Assembly: GCA_950106755.1 (NCBI GenBank)
Contig: OX467083.1
Location: 18,285,029 to 18,349,028 of the forward strand
Source: Climacium dendroides
Taxonomy: Eukaryota; Streptophyta; Bryopsida; Hypnales; Climaciaceae
DNA: 64,000 bases
Direction: 5' to 3'
This document shows positions 49,030 to 61,295 of this stretch, piece after piece. How positions within the stretch are numbered: the first letter of the stretch is position 1; each line of letters opens with the position of its first letter. Under the pieces are notes generated by a model that saw nothing but the letters and a program-made list of their open reading frames with translations, did no database searches and was not told where the DNA came from. The translations under genes were made by a program, and so were the position numbers.

Positions 49030-50910
49030 TGGCATCTAGTTGTAGATCCTTCTATTTTTTGTTTGTAAACAAGAGAGTTTTTTCTCTTGTCTTCCTGTTT
49101 TTTCGATTTTTCTATTCTCAGCATATAAACAAGATTGGTCATTCACTCTTCGTTGTAGTTTTCTTCGAATATTTAGCATACAATCAACAAATGTTGCTAT
49201 TGTCACTCTTTGCATATTGGCTCTGCACGAAAGTACAACGCATTGCAACTACAGACTTTGATTAGTTTTGAATGTGAGTGTCGCTGTTTGGAAATGTAGC
49301 CCTAGTGCCAAGCATGAAATAAGTTTCATCTACAATGCAGCTACACTAAAAAATAAACTGCAAAACCACTTTTAGCGTAGCTGCTTGTTAGTGTCTGCAT
49401 TGCAAGTTTGCTGAGAGCTTCAAAGGAGACTGTACGTTCAAGACTGCCCGTTTCATATGCAAAAACTTGAAGCACACTTGTTTTCACTCCTCTTCAAGCA
49501 TGTCCGCTGCAAAAATGAGAATGACCAAGTGATGTTACTACGTAGCATTCATTTGTAGATTCATAGATGTTTGAATGTACCTCATTTCGAAAATAGCTAT
49601 TTGGCATTGCTGCTTTTATTTCTTTCGGAAAAATCCATGTTCAAATTGGCTCTGTCCAACATCGTCTTGGATCTTAATATATTGCTTGATTTTTGGAGTA
49701 GAGGAGAAGAATAGCAATCATCTGAAACTGCAGGAAAGACGTAAAGAGCACGAGGATTAAGAGGATTCATGTTTTACAAAATGACCAATGTGATTGACCG
49801 TATTGTGAAAAACTTAATTCAGATGTAACCAAGTTTTACATCAGTCATAGAAGTACATAGCCCGTGTTGGTCAATTTTTTTTGTAGAATAGAGTGAATGA
49901 AGTTCCCATATTACCTAATCAAAACTGCTAAAAGAAACATGAGGCCCAATTTTGAGCTTCTCTGTCCTTGATGGGTTTGAAGTACCAAGACGGTTTCTAG
50001 AAGGAACTGACTACGTTCTGGGTTTCACTGCCATGATTATCATCGTCCTCTTGTGAGGATTGTGAGCTTGTAAACTGAAGCTATGTAAAACCTCACGGCT
50101 GGTGCTTGCTTCAGCTTAGTCCAGTCAAAAAATACTCTGGCATTGTTTGCTCCTTTCAATCCGTACAAGAAGTATAAGGAATTTGAGCACTGCCGTAGAA
50201 CTATAATAACCTCAAAAAAGTAGAACTATGGAATTGAATGATCTTACAAATGTAAATGATATCAATTGGAGAAGGACATATCCGGAATTTGCTGCACTCC
50301 TCCGCTTTGGCTTCTCAGTGAGGGAGCTTCCACGCCCTGGAGCTCGGGCGTGACTGTGTTACCTAGGGAGCTGTCGTCGTTGTGTGTTCCCTTGAGCTCG
50401 AAGTCGTCGACATTCGCTTTTCAAGCCCGACTATTCAAACTTGTGAAGTCTTCAATTCAATGTCCTGAAGTGAGTAGGTGTCCTTGGCGGAAATGTGATC
50501 AATGATAGGAGATAGGCTTAATTGATAAAGGAAGGACTAATCGGGTATCCATCTTCGTTGCATGAGATTCGTGAATTCTCATGACCACCACGAACAGGTC
50601 CTTCGGAGAGTCTTTGAGATTAAAATCGAAATGCAGACGGTGGTGCATCCACCTCGCTATTACAGATAAACGTTTCGTGATTGCGATTTTAAGTTTAATT
50701 CAGAGCTTGAGGTCCTGTGATTCATGTTTCACACAGGCAAATTAATAACCTACTCAGAAACTCAAGTTGTTGCAAATCAAGCAATGAAAACAACCGAATG
50801 ATGTGCAGTCCTACATGTATACTTCCTAAGAGTGCAGTGTAGATTTTGTTTAGGTCCCCTACTCACGATGGCCATAGAAAATACAAATCAACGCACATAG
50901 ATTTACACGA
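49030..50910. other. Intergenic DNA between tRNA-His and the carrier gene
   Basis: No gene recognised. A small hairpin GCAGCTACAC..TAGCGTAGCTGC lies at 49338-49384. The frame at 50266-50505 has no known motif. If the carrier has a last exon beyond the GTATGC near 50985, it would lie here in minus sense, but I could not identify it. Confidence 0.4.
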
Positions 50911-50920
50911 GTAGAGAAGT

Positions 50921-51898
50921 TCATCTCTGGAGAATGAAATAGAAATGGAAATCGCTCAACATTGGTTTTGCATACCTGCTCACATACAGCCCTGTGACTT
51001 GGTCTGCAACAGCCCACATGATCGCCTGGCCGGGGGGAATCCGCATCAACCGCGGCAGCAACCCCTTCCACAACGCAAACAAGCCTTCGTCAGCATATAT
51101 TCTCGTGATGGCGTGCACCATTCCCTTGTACCGCACTTCACCCCCTCTTGTTTGCGCCATCAGACGCGTTTTCACAACATCAAATGGCCCCGTCGCCAGA
51201 GGCCCAGTAAACCCTGCCATGAACCCCGACACCATCGACTGCCACGGTAAAAGAGTGACCCCATCCCCCTCTAATTTCTTCCACAAAATCTTATCGCAAT
51301 AGTTTTTCGCGGAAAACATCACAGCCTGGTTGGTTCCATTCCGCACAACGGTAGGCGCGACCCCATTCCACAGCCCTTTCAACCCCTCCTCCCGCAGTAT
51401 CGTCGTCGCACAATGCACAGCCCCTGTATACTTAATCCTCTCGTTCCTCTGTTGCTGCAGCCGAATCTTCACAACTTCAAAGGGTGTGACGATCGCCACA
51501 GCTTCCAGCACGCCCGCGCCGAACCCCGCTGCGAAACGCCCCGACGCGCTGAGCTTGCCCGTGTCCGCATTTGCCAGGGCCGATTGGAAGAGCGCGTTGG
51601 AACCCATGCGCAAGGTGTACTTGAGCGTGAGATGAGTTGCGAAAGGAGTTAAGCCCTTCCAAAGCGCGCGCACACCCTCGCGGTGCACAATTGTGGAGCC
51701 GCAGTGGGAAATGCCGCGGTACTCGCGATGCGCGTCCAGCTGCAAGCGCGTCTTGATCACGTCGATGGGTTGCAAGCAACAAGCCTCCATGAATCCGCCC
51801 AACGAACCCGAGGCCGCCTTCACGTACGAAGGGATGGCGACCTCATTGTTGGAATTGGCGGGGGAGGAAAATTTCAAATTCGAATTCTGAGAAACCAT
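50921..51898 (-). CDS. SFC1: Mitochondrial succinate/fumarate carrier (SFC1-like)
   Basis: This is a member of the mitochondrial carrier family in the inner membrane. It exchanges dicarboxylates such as fumarate and succinate, and SFC1 also takes citrate. The ATG at 51898 gives 325 residues. Three tandem repeats each carry the family signature: PIDVIKTRLQ, PFEVVKIRLQ and PFDVVKTRLM. The protein is closely similar to Arabidopsis At5g01340 throughout (LWKGLTPFATHLTLKYTLRM, GTNQAVMF, LLPRLMRIPPGQAIMWAVAD). There is no intron within the carrier domain. After VTGLYVSR the end differs from other plants, and a GTATGC donor-like site sits there, so the last 18 or so residues may be intron read-through. 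The frame is intact, so the gene is likely functional. Confidence 0.95.
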   Translation of the reverse strand: MVSQNSNLKFSSPANSNNEVAIPSYVKAASGSLGGFMEACCLQPIDVIKTRLQLDAHREYRGISHCGSTIVHREGVRALWKGLTPFATHLTLKYTLRMGSNALFQSALANADTGKLSASGRFAAGFGAGVLEAVAIVTPFEVVKIRLQQQRNERIKYTGAVHCATTILREEGLKGLWNGVAPTVVRNGTNQAVMFSAKNYCDKILWKKLEGDGVTLLPWQSMVSGFMAGFTGPLATGPFDVVKTRLMAQTRGGEVRYKGMVHAITRIYADEGLFALWKGLLPRLMRIPPGQAIMWAVADQVTGLYVSRYAKPMLSDFHFYFILQR

Positions 51899-51920
51899 CT
51901 CTTTCCGTCCCTCCTGCAAT

Positions 51921-52440
51921 CTGGAGTTCCAGAACGTAATGTAAATTTCTGCTTGGTTGCAATAGTAACTGATTGCAGATTGCAGGGGATAGACGCCACG
52001 AACAGAGTCAATTTATCACAGATGTATCCAGACTAGAAAAGTCAAGTAGCGCACCCCTTGTGAAGACCAGGAACTGGATTTGATACTACAGCACCAACAT
52101 ATTCGAAATTTCTCAAGGACGCAAGAAGGAAACGAATGACGACAAACAGGGATTGAATTGCCAGAAGAAATTCTAACGAGGTGCGCAGCAAGTGCAGCAG
52201 CGTTAGATTCCAGAGAGAGTAAATTGATGACAACCCAGTGAGTTTGTGTTTCTGTGCATATTTAGTGTAGCAATAGCTGATTCGAGATTGCAGTGAGAGG
52301 GATAAAATTGATGCTAGAAATCACGATTGAATTCCCAGAATGAAGAGAGCGAGACCTTAATCCGGAGACCTAAATCCAGAGAGACTTGCATTGCGTGCTG
52401 CCGAGTGAGTTCGTGATTCTGGTACGTGATATATAACTTA
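51921..52440. repeat. Diverged tandem duplication upstream of the carrier gene
   Basis: A block near 51950-52215 (TTGCAATAGTAACTGATTGC, then GATTGAATTGCCAGAA, then TTCCAGAGAGAG) recurs at about 52265-52385 (TAGCAATAGCTGATTCGAGA, GATTGAATTCCCAGAA, ATCCAGAGAGAC), in shorter form in the second copy. It covers the 5' flank and 5' UTR of the carrier gene, so it may have doubled promoter elements. Confidence 0.6.
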
Positions 52441-52579
52441 GTGAATTATGATCAGGCACCTGTGAATTCTGCACAAACTGCGCTCCAGTGTAATCCCCTG
52501 GCTGGCGTTGGATTGACGTGTTGAGCATATCATGTATGACAAGTCCTTGAGCTCTATCCGTTGGTTGCGGGTTTTAAGT

Positions 52580-52726
52580 TTATGCTAGTTCCGTGACTTA
52601 TCGTCCCCTCGCGGTGCTCTACTATTCTGGGATGCGTTGGCAATTTGGCATCATTTATGCAAGTTCCGTGACTTATCGTCCCCTTGCGGTGCTGCTATTC
52701 TGGGATGCGTTGGCAATTTGGCATCA
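52580..52726. repeat. Tandem duplication, two units of about 74 bp
   Basis: AGTTCCGTGACTTATCGTCC through GATGCGTTGGCAATTTGGCA is repeated with only two or three small differences, so the duplication is recent. Confidence 0.9.
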
Positions 52727-52739
52727 GTGGCGACCGTCA

Positions 52740-55700
52740 CATGGATGAGGACGGAAGGAACGACACAGTCTTCGAGTGTGAGAGACTAATAAGCGGGCGG
52801 AGTCTACGAGGTGAAAAGGCCGTCGTTTCGGGTTCGCAACTGGTTTGTTGAATTTGGGCTGACATTCCCTATTCTTATAAATCTAGGGAGGGGGTCTGAA
52901 TTCTCCATACGGGATGGATCAGTCACTTAGGAAATGACCCATTGTGGGTTTTTTTAATATGTGAGATGTGGGCCACAATGTATGTCTTACATGACTTTGT
53001 GGAGTGAATACTGACTTCATCAGGAAGTGCTGATTTTTCAATGTGAAGTTCATTGTAAAAATTGACTTTTTTGGCCTTCCATAATAGAAAATATTTTGAC
53101 TGCAGTAGTGAGATGAGCATTACAGATTCAGATTTTGTTGGTTTTAAGGTAGTCTACAGACTCTTTTAGGCTGAACACTTCAGAAATTCCTAGCAAATTC
53201 ATACTTTGTCAAAAAAAAACATAATTTCAATTGCACTTGCTGTTTCTCACACTTGTACTATTGTGGGGAAAAAATTTGAAAAATTTCAACAACAAGATGA
53301 TGTCAAACTCCTCATTGTGACCACAATGGGTTGTTTTACTTTAATCTTTAAACATTTTTTCACCCTTCGATATGAATTGTGCTTCATTGATTCGTGGGAG
53401 TACTATTCATTTGGCCTTGTTACTATTACTTTAGTTTTGTTTCGAATTCTCCTTGCTTGTATTCTGCAATAAGTTGAAAATTTAGGGACAAACTACGGGG
53501 GGTTGCCTTCCCTATCTCCATCTTTGCTCCCCTTCATCTAGATGGAGAAAGAAATAGGGAAGCCAGTGGCATCATATCTAATTAAGAATATAGAGAGCAG
53601 TAAGGTAGAAGTTGTTAAAACAATTTAGTGTAGTCTCTAAAAGTATTGCCCAAGAAAGATGTGTACAAATTGTCAATGCACTAATAGAAAAAATGTGAAG
53701 ATGGGGTGCTTTTAGAATTGTATATAGTTCAAACTTCAAAATCTATAACTAATTCTTTAAGAATAAAAAAATTGAATATGAAACAACTTGTGGTAGATGT
53801 GACTTCCATTTGTCTTTCTAAAAAAAAGTATTGAAAATATTTCAAGGGATCTAACATCGCAAAAAAATGAAATTAACCCTTCTATGATCACTTTATGTAG
53901 CTCCTACTTTACACCAAATAATCCACCTTTGCTATTTACTGGATGAAAAGATTGAAGTTAATACACAACCTTGCCAAAATAATCTCTTTGGCATGTCAAA
54001 AATTGCATTTTTGTCGAGGTTGAACAACTCTATCAAAACTATTTTTTTTTCAAAGCAACTAAATAATAAGTTTTAAAGATTCTTTTTGTTTTTAGTCACT
54101 AGAAGACTTCTAAGTTGTGATTGATTGAAAATGAAATTATTAGACATCCATTCCATGAAACTTTTGATGGAATGATCTTTTCTTGAACCATTATCCATGC
54201 TTTAAGCTAACTACAGCTAATTTCTAAAATACCTCTATAGATTTTTGCCTAAAATACACACACTCTACACTTAAAGGCCTAAGTTTGATTTTAGGTATAT
54301 CCATTTAAATTTTTTTTCATATGATGTTTGAAAAATGCATGTGTAAATAATCCCAAACCTCCTTTTAATCTCCAAAGAGACACAACAAAAACTTAAATAA
54401 TTTGATTATATTAACCAAATTAATTATTTATTTAAACCTCTAAACACTATATTTCTAATTAACCTTATTGCTAAAATCTATCCCTACAATTTTTGCATTA
54501 AATGTACACCTTGGGAACCAACAACACTAGGACTTAAGCCTAGAGTAATGAGCTTAAAAAATCAAATATTTAGAATTTTTTTAAATAGAAAAAGATGAAA
54601 TATTTAATTGATTCAAATTTATTACTAATAGTAAATTTTGGGGACATATGGTCATGGAATAAATGGTGACCTTATAACTGGAGGTTTTCTTTTGGGGGTG
54701 TACTTCTTGTACTTCTTGTTGTTGGCAAAAGCAATTCATGAAAATTTTGTATCCATGAACATTTGTGTGCTCCTCATTTTATAATTAAAATTCTTAGGCA
54801 AAAGATTCTATTAGTGACTTGAATTCCAATGATTGGAGAGATGAAGTTCAATATATAATGAATGAAGGTACAAGGTTTGCTACATATTGATTTAGGACAT
54901 TGCAAATTTAACAATTCCTACCTACTAAAACAAAGGTAAACTACTTGGGCAATTCATTCAACATCTATTTTTAGACATGAATGATTTCAGCTCGTACAAG
55001 AAGCTTCAACTCATTGAAGCTATAAATGGATGGATGGATGAATTTGTTCTCATGGCAATCTATTTTGCAAAAGTGCCTAAAATTATGTACAACTGCTTGC
55101 AATTTATGTATTGCAAACGACCTCTAATTATAGCCCCTACCATGCTTCAAAATTAAGGCATGCATAAGTTGGAAACACAACAATGGTAATTTGATACTCT
55201 TTCATGGTTGGCTTTGATCTAGATAGTCTCAAGAGATAGTATTGCACCAAGGCCATAGTAGAAAATAATTATCACTTCCCCAACTACCTCATGTGATGAC
55301 ACATCCCCTCCAATTGCAATTAACACACACACTTTTTTCTTTGTAAAAATTGAGAGCCATCGATCTTGTAAACAAAAATCCCCCCCTTAAACATCATTGA
55401 TCTTAAAAAATAAATTATATAAATATGGATACTTTAGGATAAGGATATGGATACATATGATAAATAATGAATATATACAACACGTGAAATATGCATGGAA
55501 TGCATCTAAGATATGTATGAGATATACACGTATATATACAACTATACATTGTCCCATATTATTTGAAGGTGAAGCACATGTCACAAAAATACAAACATGG
55601 GGTTTGTAGGTTATATCACAAGCACTTGTGTCAATTTTTCAGCTAATGGCAAAGTGACATGTTTTCCCCCTTTCATATTTTTTGGAAAAGTTCAATGGCC

Positions 55701-56780
55701 AATGGTTGAATGCCATTTGTACCCCTTTGAAAATGATTTGTACGCCTTTCAATGTTTTTCTCTAAAATTCACATCTTCTCACTATCCACTCAAAAGATAG
55801 GTCATACTACCCTTTTTACATTCACAACATTCTTCAACTTCTTTTTGGTTGTCTTCTATTGGTGCATTCATAAATGACATAACATAGCAAGTCTTTCTTA
55901 AAGATGAAATCTTGCTTTTTACAACAACATTAATGTCTCTTTCTATGATAGATTTGTTGCTATCAAGACAATTCAAACCTCAAGAACTTGTAGCTAGTTA
56001 GTAATCCAACTTCTCTTTGTTCCTTTGAGACACCATTTGATATCATTAGGGTAGAACCCATAGTCCATTACAACCTCTTTTTAGCTGTCAAATTGTATTT
56101 TTGCCTAAGGTACCATAACTTCCTAACAACTTGGGCAACTTTTTACCTAATAATTAATTAAAGTGCAAAAAAAGTTAGGCAACTCAAAAAATAATTTACT
56201 TTGTTCTTATAAATTTTGGATGGTTGTTGCTACTTTAATATAAGGTGTTTGCATTTACTTAAATGCTAGTCTTGACTTCCAAACCCTAAACTTTCTATTT
56301 TGTGTGTCAAGATTTTGTTAAGTGTTAGGGTTTGTTGCGTGTAAGAGAGATGTTTTATTTGTGTGAGTGTGCTTTAAAATAGTAAAATTGGTGATGCAAA
56401 AAACTTTGCAATGCACACTTAAAATTATTGATGGATAAGAGATGCAAATTGAGTTTCTATGAATTACGCAATCTTTTAATATATTTTTATTTTGAGGGAC
56501 AAACTAGATCAGTGATTTTCCAAAAATTCTAAACCCTTTTAATTATTTATTTGTTGACTAAGTTGCTAGGAAACTACAATATGTTGGAGTCATTGTTCCC
56601 TTCCTTCCCTTTGAAATTTTGGCAATGTATGTGATGTTAGCCCCTCACTATTGGGCACGACATTTGTAGCTAGATTGGTGAGTGATCCTTGCAATTTACT
56701 ACTTAGACGTGTCACAATCACTCTCCAAGGTTGTTATCACATACTAAGGCAATGTGTCTATCTCCTTATTCCTTCTAGCA
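52740..56780. other. AT-rich intergenic DNA
   Basis: No gene found over 4 kb. A lone CACTAATAGAAAAAATGTG at 53679 resembles a CACTA terminus without a partner. ATG-rich short frames (53206-53472, 55387-55800) have no known motif. Confidence 0.55.
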
Positions 56781-57077
56781 CTCACTACAACAAAAGCAGT
56801 GTTTTATAACTGCAAAATATGACTGCAGTGAGTCGTAAAATCAAAAAATACGACTCACGCAGAAATCACTGTAGATGACTCGGAATATAACTGACTCCAG
56901 TCATTTAGAAGCAGTCGCTTCAGACATCAGTCATATTGGCAGTCATATTTTCTGAGGGGTATAAATATCCATTTTTAGCCATAGTATGCCAACATGGCGT
57001 ATACTTTGACTTTCCTAGGGGAGTCTTGACTTTTTCTTGAGTTGCCCGGGCAAACAAAAAAATCCTACGTGGAATAT

Positions 57078-57645
57078 GACTATGGTCAGTCATATTTTTG
57101 GATGACGTGGAATATGACTGCGGTCAGTCATATTTTTGGATGACGTGGAATATGACTGAAGTGAGTCATATTTTGCAGTAATGTAGAATACGACTCTCGT
57201 CAGTCATATTTTATAGAATATGACTGAGGTGAGTCATATTTTGCAGTGATGTAGAATACGACTCTCGTCAGTCATATTTTGTAGAATATGACTGAGGTGA
57301 GTCATATTTTGTAGAATATGACTGAGGTGAGTCATATTTTGTAGAATATGACTGAGGTGAGTCATATTTTGCAGTGATGTAGAATACGACTCTCGTCAGT
57401 CATATTTTATGGAATATGACTGAGGTGAGTCATATTTTGTAGTAATGTAGAATACGACTCTCGTCAGTCATATTTTATGGAATATGACTGAGGTGAGTTA
57501 TATTTTGCAGTGATGTAGAATACGACTTTTGGTAGTCATATTTTATGAAATATGACTGAGATGAGTCATATTTTGCAGTGATGTAGAATACGACTTTTGG
57601 CAGTCATATTTTATGGAATATGACTTCTGTGAGTCATATTTTTGA
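57078..57645. repeat. AGTCATATTT palindrome array
   Basis: Palindromic pairs such as ATATGACTGAGGTGAGTCAT repeat about 18 times. Units of about 70-75 bp alternate TATGACTGAGGTGAGTCATA with ATACGACTCTCGTCAGTCAT. Some units are nearly identical, indicating recent amplification. Confidence 0.9.
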
Positions 57646-58325
57646 CTTCATGAAGTTGCAAGTAGCTTCCAATGTCTTTATTTCAACTTTTGATGCCTGT
57701 ATATACAATTAAAGAAATGAAAGGTTAGTTTTTAGTGATTGAACAACAAAGCCTAACCTTTAAAGACTTACAAAAACACAAAATATTTAGCTCAAGTTTA
57801 GGATAGAAAGAATAAGATTAATGATGGAAGAAACAAGAAAAAGAAGATAAGTATTAAGAGTTAACAAGAATCAAAAGTTAAGATGCAACAAGGAATAAAA
57901 AACAACAACTAAGCAACAACTAAGACACAACAAGAAACAAGAAGCAACATAAAATAAGAAACAACAATTAAGACACAATATGAGGCAACAATTAAGACAT
58001 AAGAACAAAGAAAAAGCAACAACTAAGACACAAGAAAAAACAAGAAGCACCAACTAAGACATAACAAGAAACAACAAGAAATGAGAGTATAGATACAACA
58101 AGAACAAAAAAGAAGCAAGAACTATAAAACAAGAGAAACAAAAAAAAGAGAACTAGGAAGAAGAAAGAGTTCAAATGCAAGAGAAAGAAAGAATTTAAAT
58201 GCAACAATAAGAAACAAGAAGCATGAACTAGAGAGCAACAAGAAACAAGAGTTAAGATGCAACAAAAAGCAACAACAAGTGAGAACTAAGAGACAATAAA
58301 AAGTAAGAAAGAAGAGCCACAAGAA

Positions 58326-58470
58326 GTGACGGCTAGGGTTCCAGAACCCTAAAAAGTGGCGGCTAGGGTTTCAAAACCCTAAAAAATGACGGCTAGGGTT
58401 TCAAAACCCTAAAAAAGTGGTGACTAGGATTCAAAATCCAAAAAAGTAGTTGACTAGGATTTCAAAATTT
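58326..58470. repeat. Tandem 30-38 bp units with telomere-like palindromes
   Basis: Five units carry CGGCTAGGGTTTCAAAACCC or variants, joining TAGGGTT to AACCCTA in inverted form. They lie in the right half of the CACTA-type element, so they are not a telomere. Confidence 0.85.
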
Positions 58471-60059
58471 TAAACAATGACTTCTCTATATTTTTTTGGA
58501 ATTGCCCAAATTTTTCTTGAATTGCCCCAAACAAAAAAAAATCACTATTATATGAAAACATTAGTGATAATATGACTCAATGTTTCCAAACATGTTCCCA
58601 ACGTTCACAAACATGTTCCCTACGTTCCCTATGAAGTACTTTGGTATTCCTAATGGCCGTATAGTATACGCTTATGACGTACAAGGCGTAAAAATGACTA
58701 ACAGTCATATTTTGCAGTCATATTTCTCCCTAAAGTGTTGGCCTTCAAGAATATGACTGCAAGCAGTCGCTAGTCATCCTCAGTCATAATTCTGCAGTCA
58801 TAAAACACTGCCATTGTTGTAGTGACTATAAAAGACTCCACATCCACACTAAAAGAAAGCTTGGTTGCAATCAACACACTAGCTAACATATTCTCTCTCT
58901 TTATTCTAAACATCAAATTTAATGCAAATTTTGATGAATTTGATGTTTTTTGTCACACAAAATAAAACATGTCAGCTAGCATGCATCAAGGTTTTTTTCT
59001 AATGCTACCATCATGGTGAATTGGGTTTGAATACAACATTGTGAAAAGTTGACCTTGTCCAAGTGGATTGTCGCTAATGAAATCCAAATTGACAAGGTAG
59101 TACTCCCAAATTGTTTATAAGGTAGGAGGTCCATAAGTGCCCATTTAAAAGTTGAAACTAGATTTTGGGGAGGTGAAGCCTCTTAAAATATTTTTCAGAA
59201 AATTTTCCTTGAAAGACAAATGGAATTGACATTGAACCCAAGTCGTTTCATATTTTTGAAGCTTTGTGAAATTAGTTATGAAATTTTGAAATTAAAATAG
59301 CACATGGCTCTAAAATTGCCCACCTCCTCAAAATGCACTTTGTTTGTACATTGTTGAAGGCTACAAAAAAGAAATATGGCTTGTAGAAAACTCAACCACT
59401 TCTTCTATGGAATGTAGTTCAAGAAACAAGAAGACTAAATGTAACAACATCAATTGTACTTGATTTTATATACTTTTGGTGTATTTTATTTGAATAAAAA
59501 ATTTGAAATTTAAATGTATACATAGTGTACATTTGAGAAGGTGGATGATTTTAGAGCTTGTGCTCTTTTAAAACCTCCTACCTTACTCATCCAATCATTC
59601 AAGATAAGAAGAAATGCACACTTCTATTTCTTTGGATATTTCTTATACTCTCAAATGAAGCAATCCACAATATGAGTGGCAATAGTTTGGACAATAGTGA
59701 GAGTGTTGCTTTATGAGTTGCCATATGATCTCTCTACATGGGGTGGTTAGGATTAAATATTTTGTTTATATACCATTGTCATGCGCTTCTCACATTTCAT
59801 TGTATGAATACTCTATAGCTATGGTGTATGTGTTTTTTTCTTGTGATTGTTTGAATTTTAGTATTCATACTAAGTAGATTACTTGGGTCTTTTGTGGATG
59901 TATTTTGAATCTACGTATGTTGCTTGTCTATATGGAAATACCATGGACTATTGTAGGAATATAGCACCTAGAAAATAAGCATTGATGACACCAACGTTGA
60001 ATTAACATGCATATTGCAAAGATGACAAAAATGGATGAATAGGGTAACTACATATAAAA

Positions 60060-60300
60060 TTGCACAAATAAGCAATTCAACAAGGTTCCCATAATTATAC
60101 TAAATTTTTTGTGGGGTCTTGTTGGTAGTCAAAAAAGAATTCTAGATTCTCTTAGAATGGATTTTTTAGACACTGTATGAATAAACTATGAATTTTTAAA
60201 GAATTGAAAATAAGTGTTTCTTAAGCCAACTATAGACTCTCTTGAATAGTGGAAGTACATTTTAGACAGGAATTAAACTAGTTGGTTTTAGAAAGTGAAT
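60060..60300 (+). repeat. Dispersed repeat, copy C
   Basis: Homologous to 40390-40640 and to the reverse of 10180-10400 (AAGGTTCCCATAATTAT, CTTGTTGGTAGTC, TAGATTCTCTTAGAA, AACTATGAATTTTTAAAG). A further internal duplication of TTAAACTAGTTGGTTTTAGA follows at 60268-60350. Confidence 0.55.
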
Positions 60301-60954
60301 TAAACTAGTTTCTTAAGCCAACCATAGACTTTAAACTAGTTGGTTTTAGAAAGTGATCAGAATTACGTATAGTTACCTTAATCCTTGAAGAATTGTTTGT
60401 CCCCTTGAGGGACAATTTGGTCTAGACAGGTTCCTTTTGTCTCAATTTGTAGTGAATTTTTTTGAGATTGTGTAGTTTGCCAAGAGTTTTGTAGATATAT
60501 AATTTTTATTTCAATCGGATGCTACATGGAAAAGTTATAATCATTTTTTGGCAAGATTACAATTAAAGGGCAGGCTGAGCGATAGAAATTGCTTTGACTT
60601 TGGAGGTGGCAGTTGGGCAACGAATGAAGGCCTGGTGTACACCATAAATCTACTGCCACAACCCTGCTACATCTTGAACCAACCAAACAAGTCAACAAAA
60701 AAAATGTTAAGATGATTTGCCAAAATCTTAAAAATCCTTTGAATCAAATATCAATGTCATTCAATCCTTTCCCTTCAAAAAAATAATTTTGATGGCCCCA
60801 AAAATTCCTTCAATGATATTCGTAGGATGGAGGTTTGAGATGTTGTTTTTATATTGAAATTAATTGTCCATCGTGAATCCTCAAAAGGTATGGGATAATT
60901 TGAAAATGAGAGCTTGACCGCTCATTGTTAAAATATAAAAATTATGTATGATGT

Positions 60955-61295
60955 AGAATTTCAAACCTCATTTAATCATAGTAGAATAATTTTTTTCAAA
61001 AAGCTTTGAACTAAAAAATGTTGGAAGATCTATCTAAGTTTCCTCTTCAAAAATCCATTTGATATTTCTAGCCTTCAATCAAAAGTTACAAATAAAATTC
61101 AAAGATGATGTTTGAAAACGTCAAAAAAAATGTTCTTTCCAACCCTTCTTTGAAATTTGTCCATAACTTTTGATTGGAGGCCAAAAATCTCAAACAAATT
61201 TTTGGAAATGAAACTTAGATAGATTTCCCAACTTTTTTTAGTTAACTTTACTTGAGAAAATTTATTCTACTATATCTAAATCAGGTTTGAAACTC
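60955..61295. repeat. Diverged long palindrome related to that at 15493-15855
   Basis: Left arm 60955-61110 and right arm 61143-61295 are inverted, with many mismatches. Shared words with the TNP2-nested element include TTTGAACTAA, AATCAAAAGTTA, CCATAACTTTTGATTGGAGG and AATCTCAAAC. Confidence 0.75.

Larger units (their letters stand above)
56783..58824. mobile_element. Non-autonomous CACTA-type element (TSD ACT)
   Basis: The 2042-bp element has ends CACTACAACAAAAGCAGTG and ATTGTTGTAGTG; the inner parts AGTGTTTTATAACTGCA and TGCAGTCATAAAACACT are also inverted. Target duplication ACT lies at 56780-56782 and 58825-58827. AGTCATATTT arrays fill the left half. A polypurine ACAAGAAGCAAC stretch (57830-58320) and AGGGTTTCAAAACCCT repeats (58326-58470) fill the right half. 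No transposase gene is seen. Confidence 0.9.

Noticed and set aside
50266..50505. A 79-residue plus-strand frame near the carrier gene
   Set aside because: No motif and no coding neighbours in that sense.
53679..53697. CACTAATAGAAAAAATGTG, like a CACTA end
   Set aside because: No inverted partner or target duplication was found within the next few kb.
57078..57645. Regular array that might suggest a CRISPR
   Set aside because: Units are palindromic transposon subterminal words without unique spacers, in a plant nuclear genome.
57871..58322. Hydrophobic minus-strand frames rich in Leu/Phe/Cys
   Set aside because: They come from a polypurine ACAAGAA repeat read on its other strand. Low complexity only.
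58326..58470. Telomere-like TAGGGTT repeats
   Set aside because: Few units, inverted with AACCCTA, and inside a transposon. Not a telomere.
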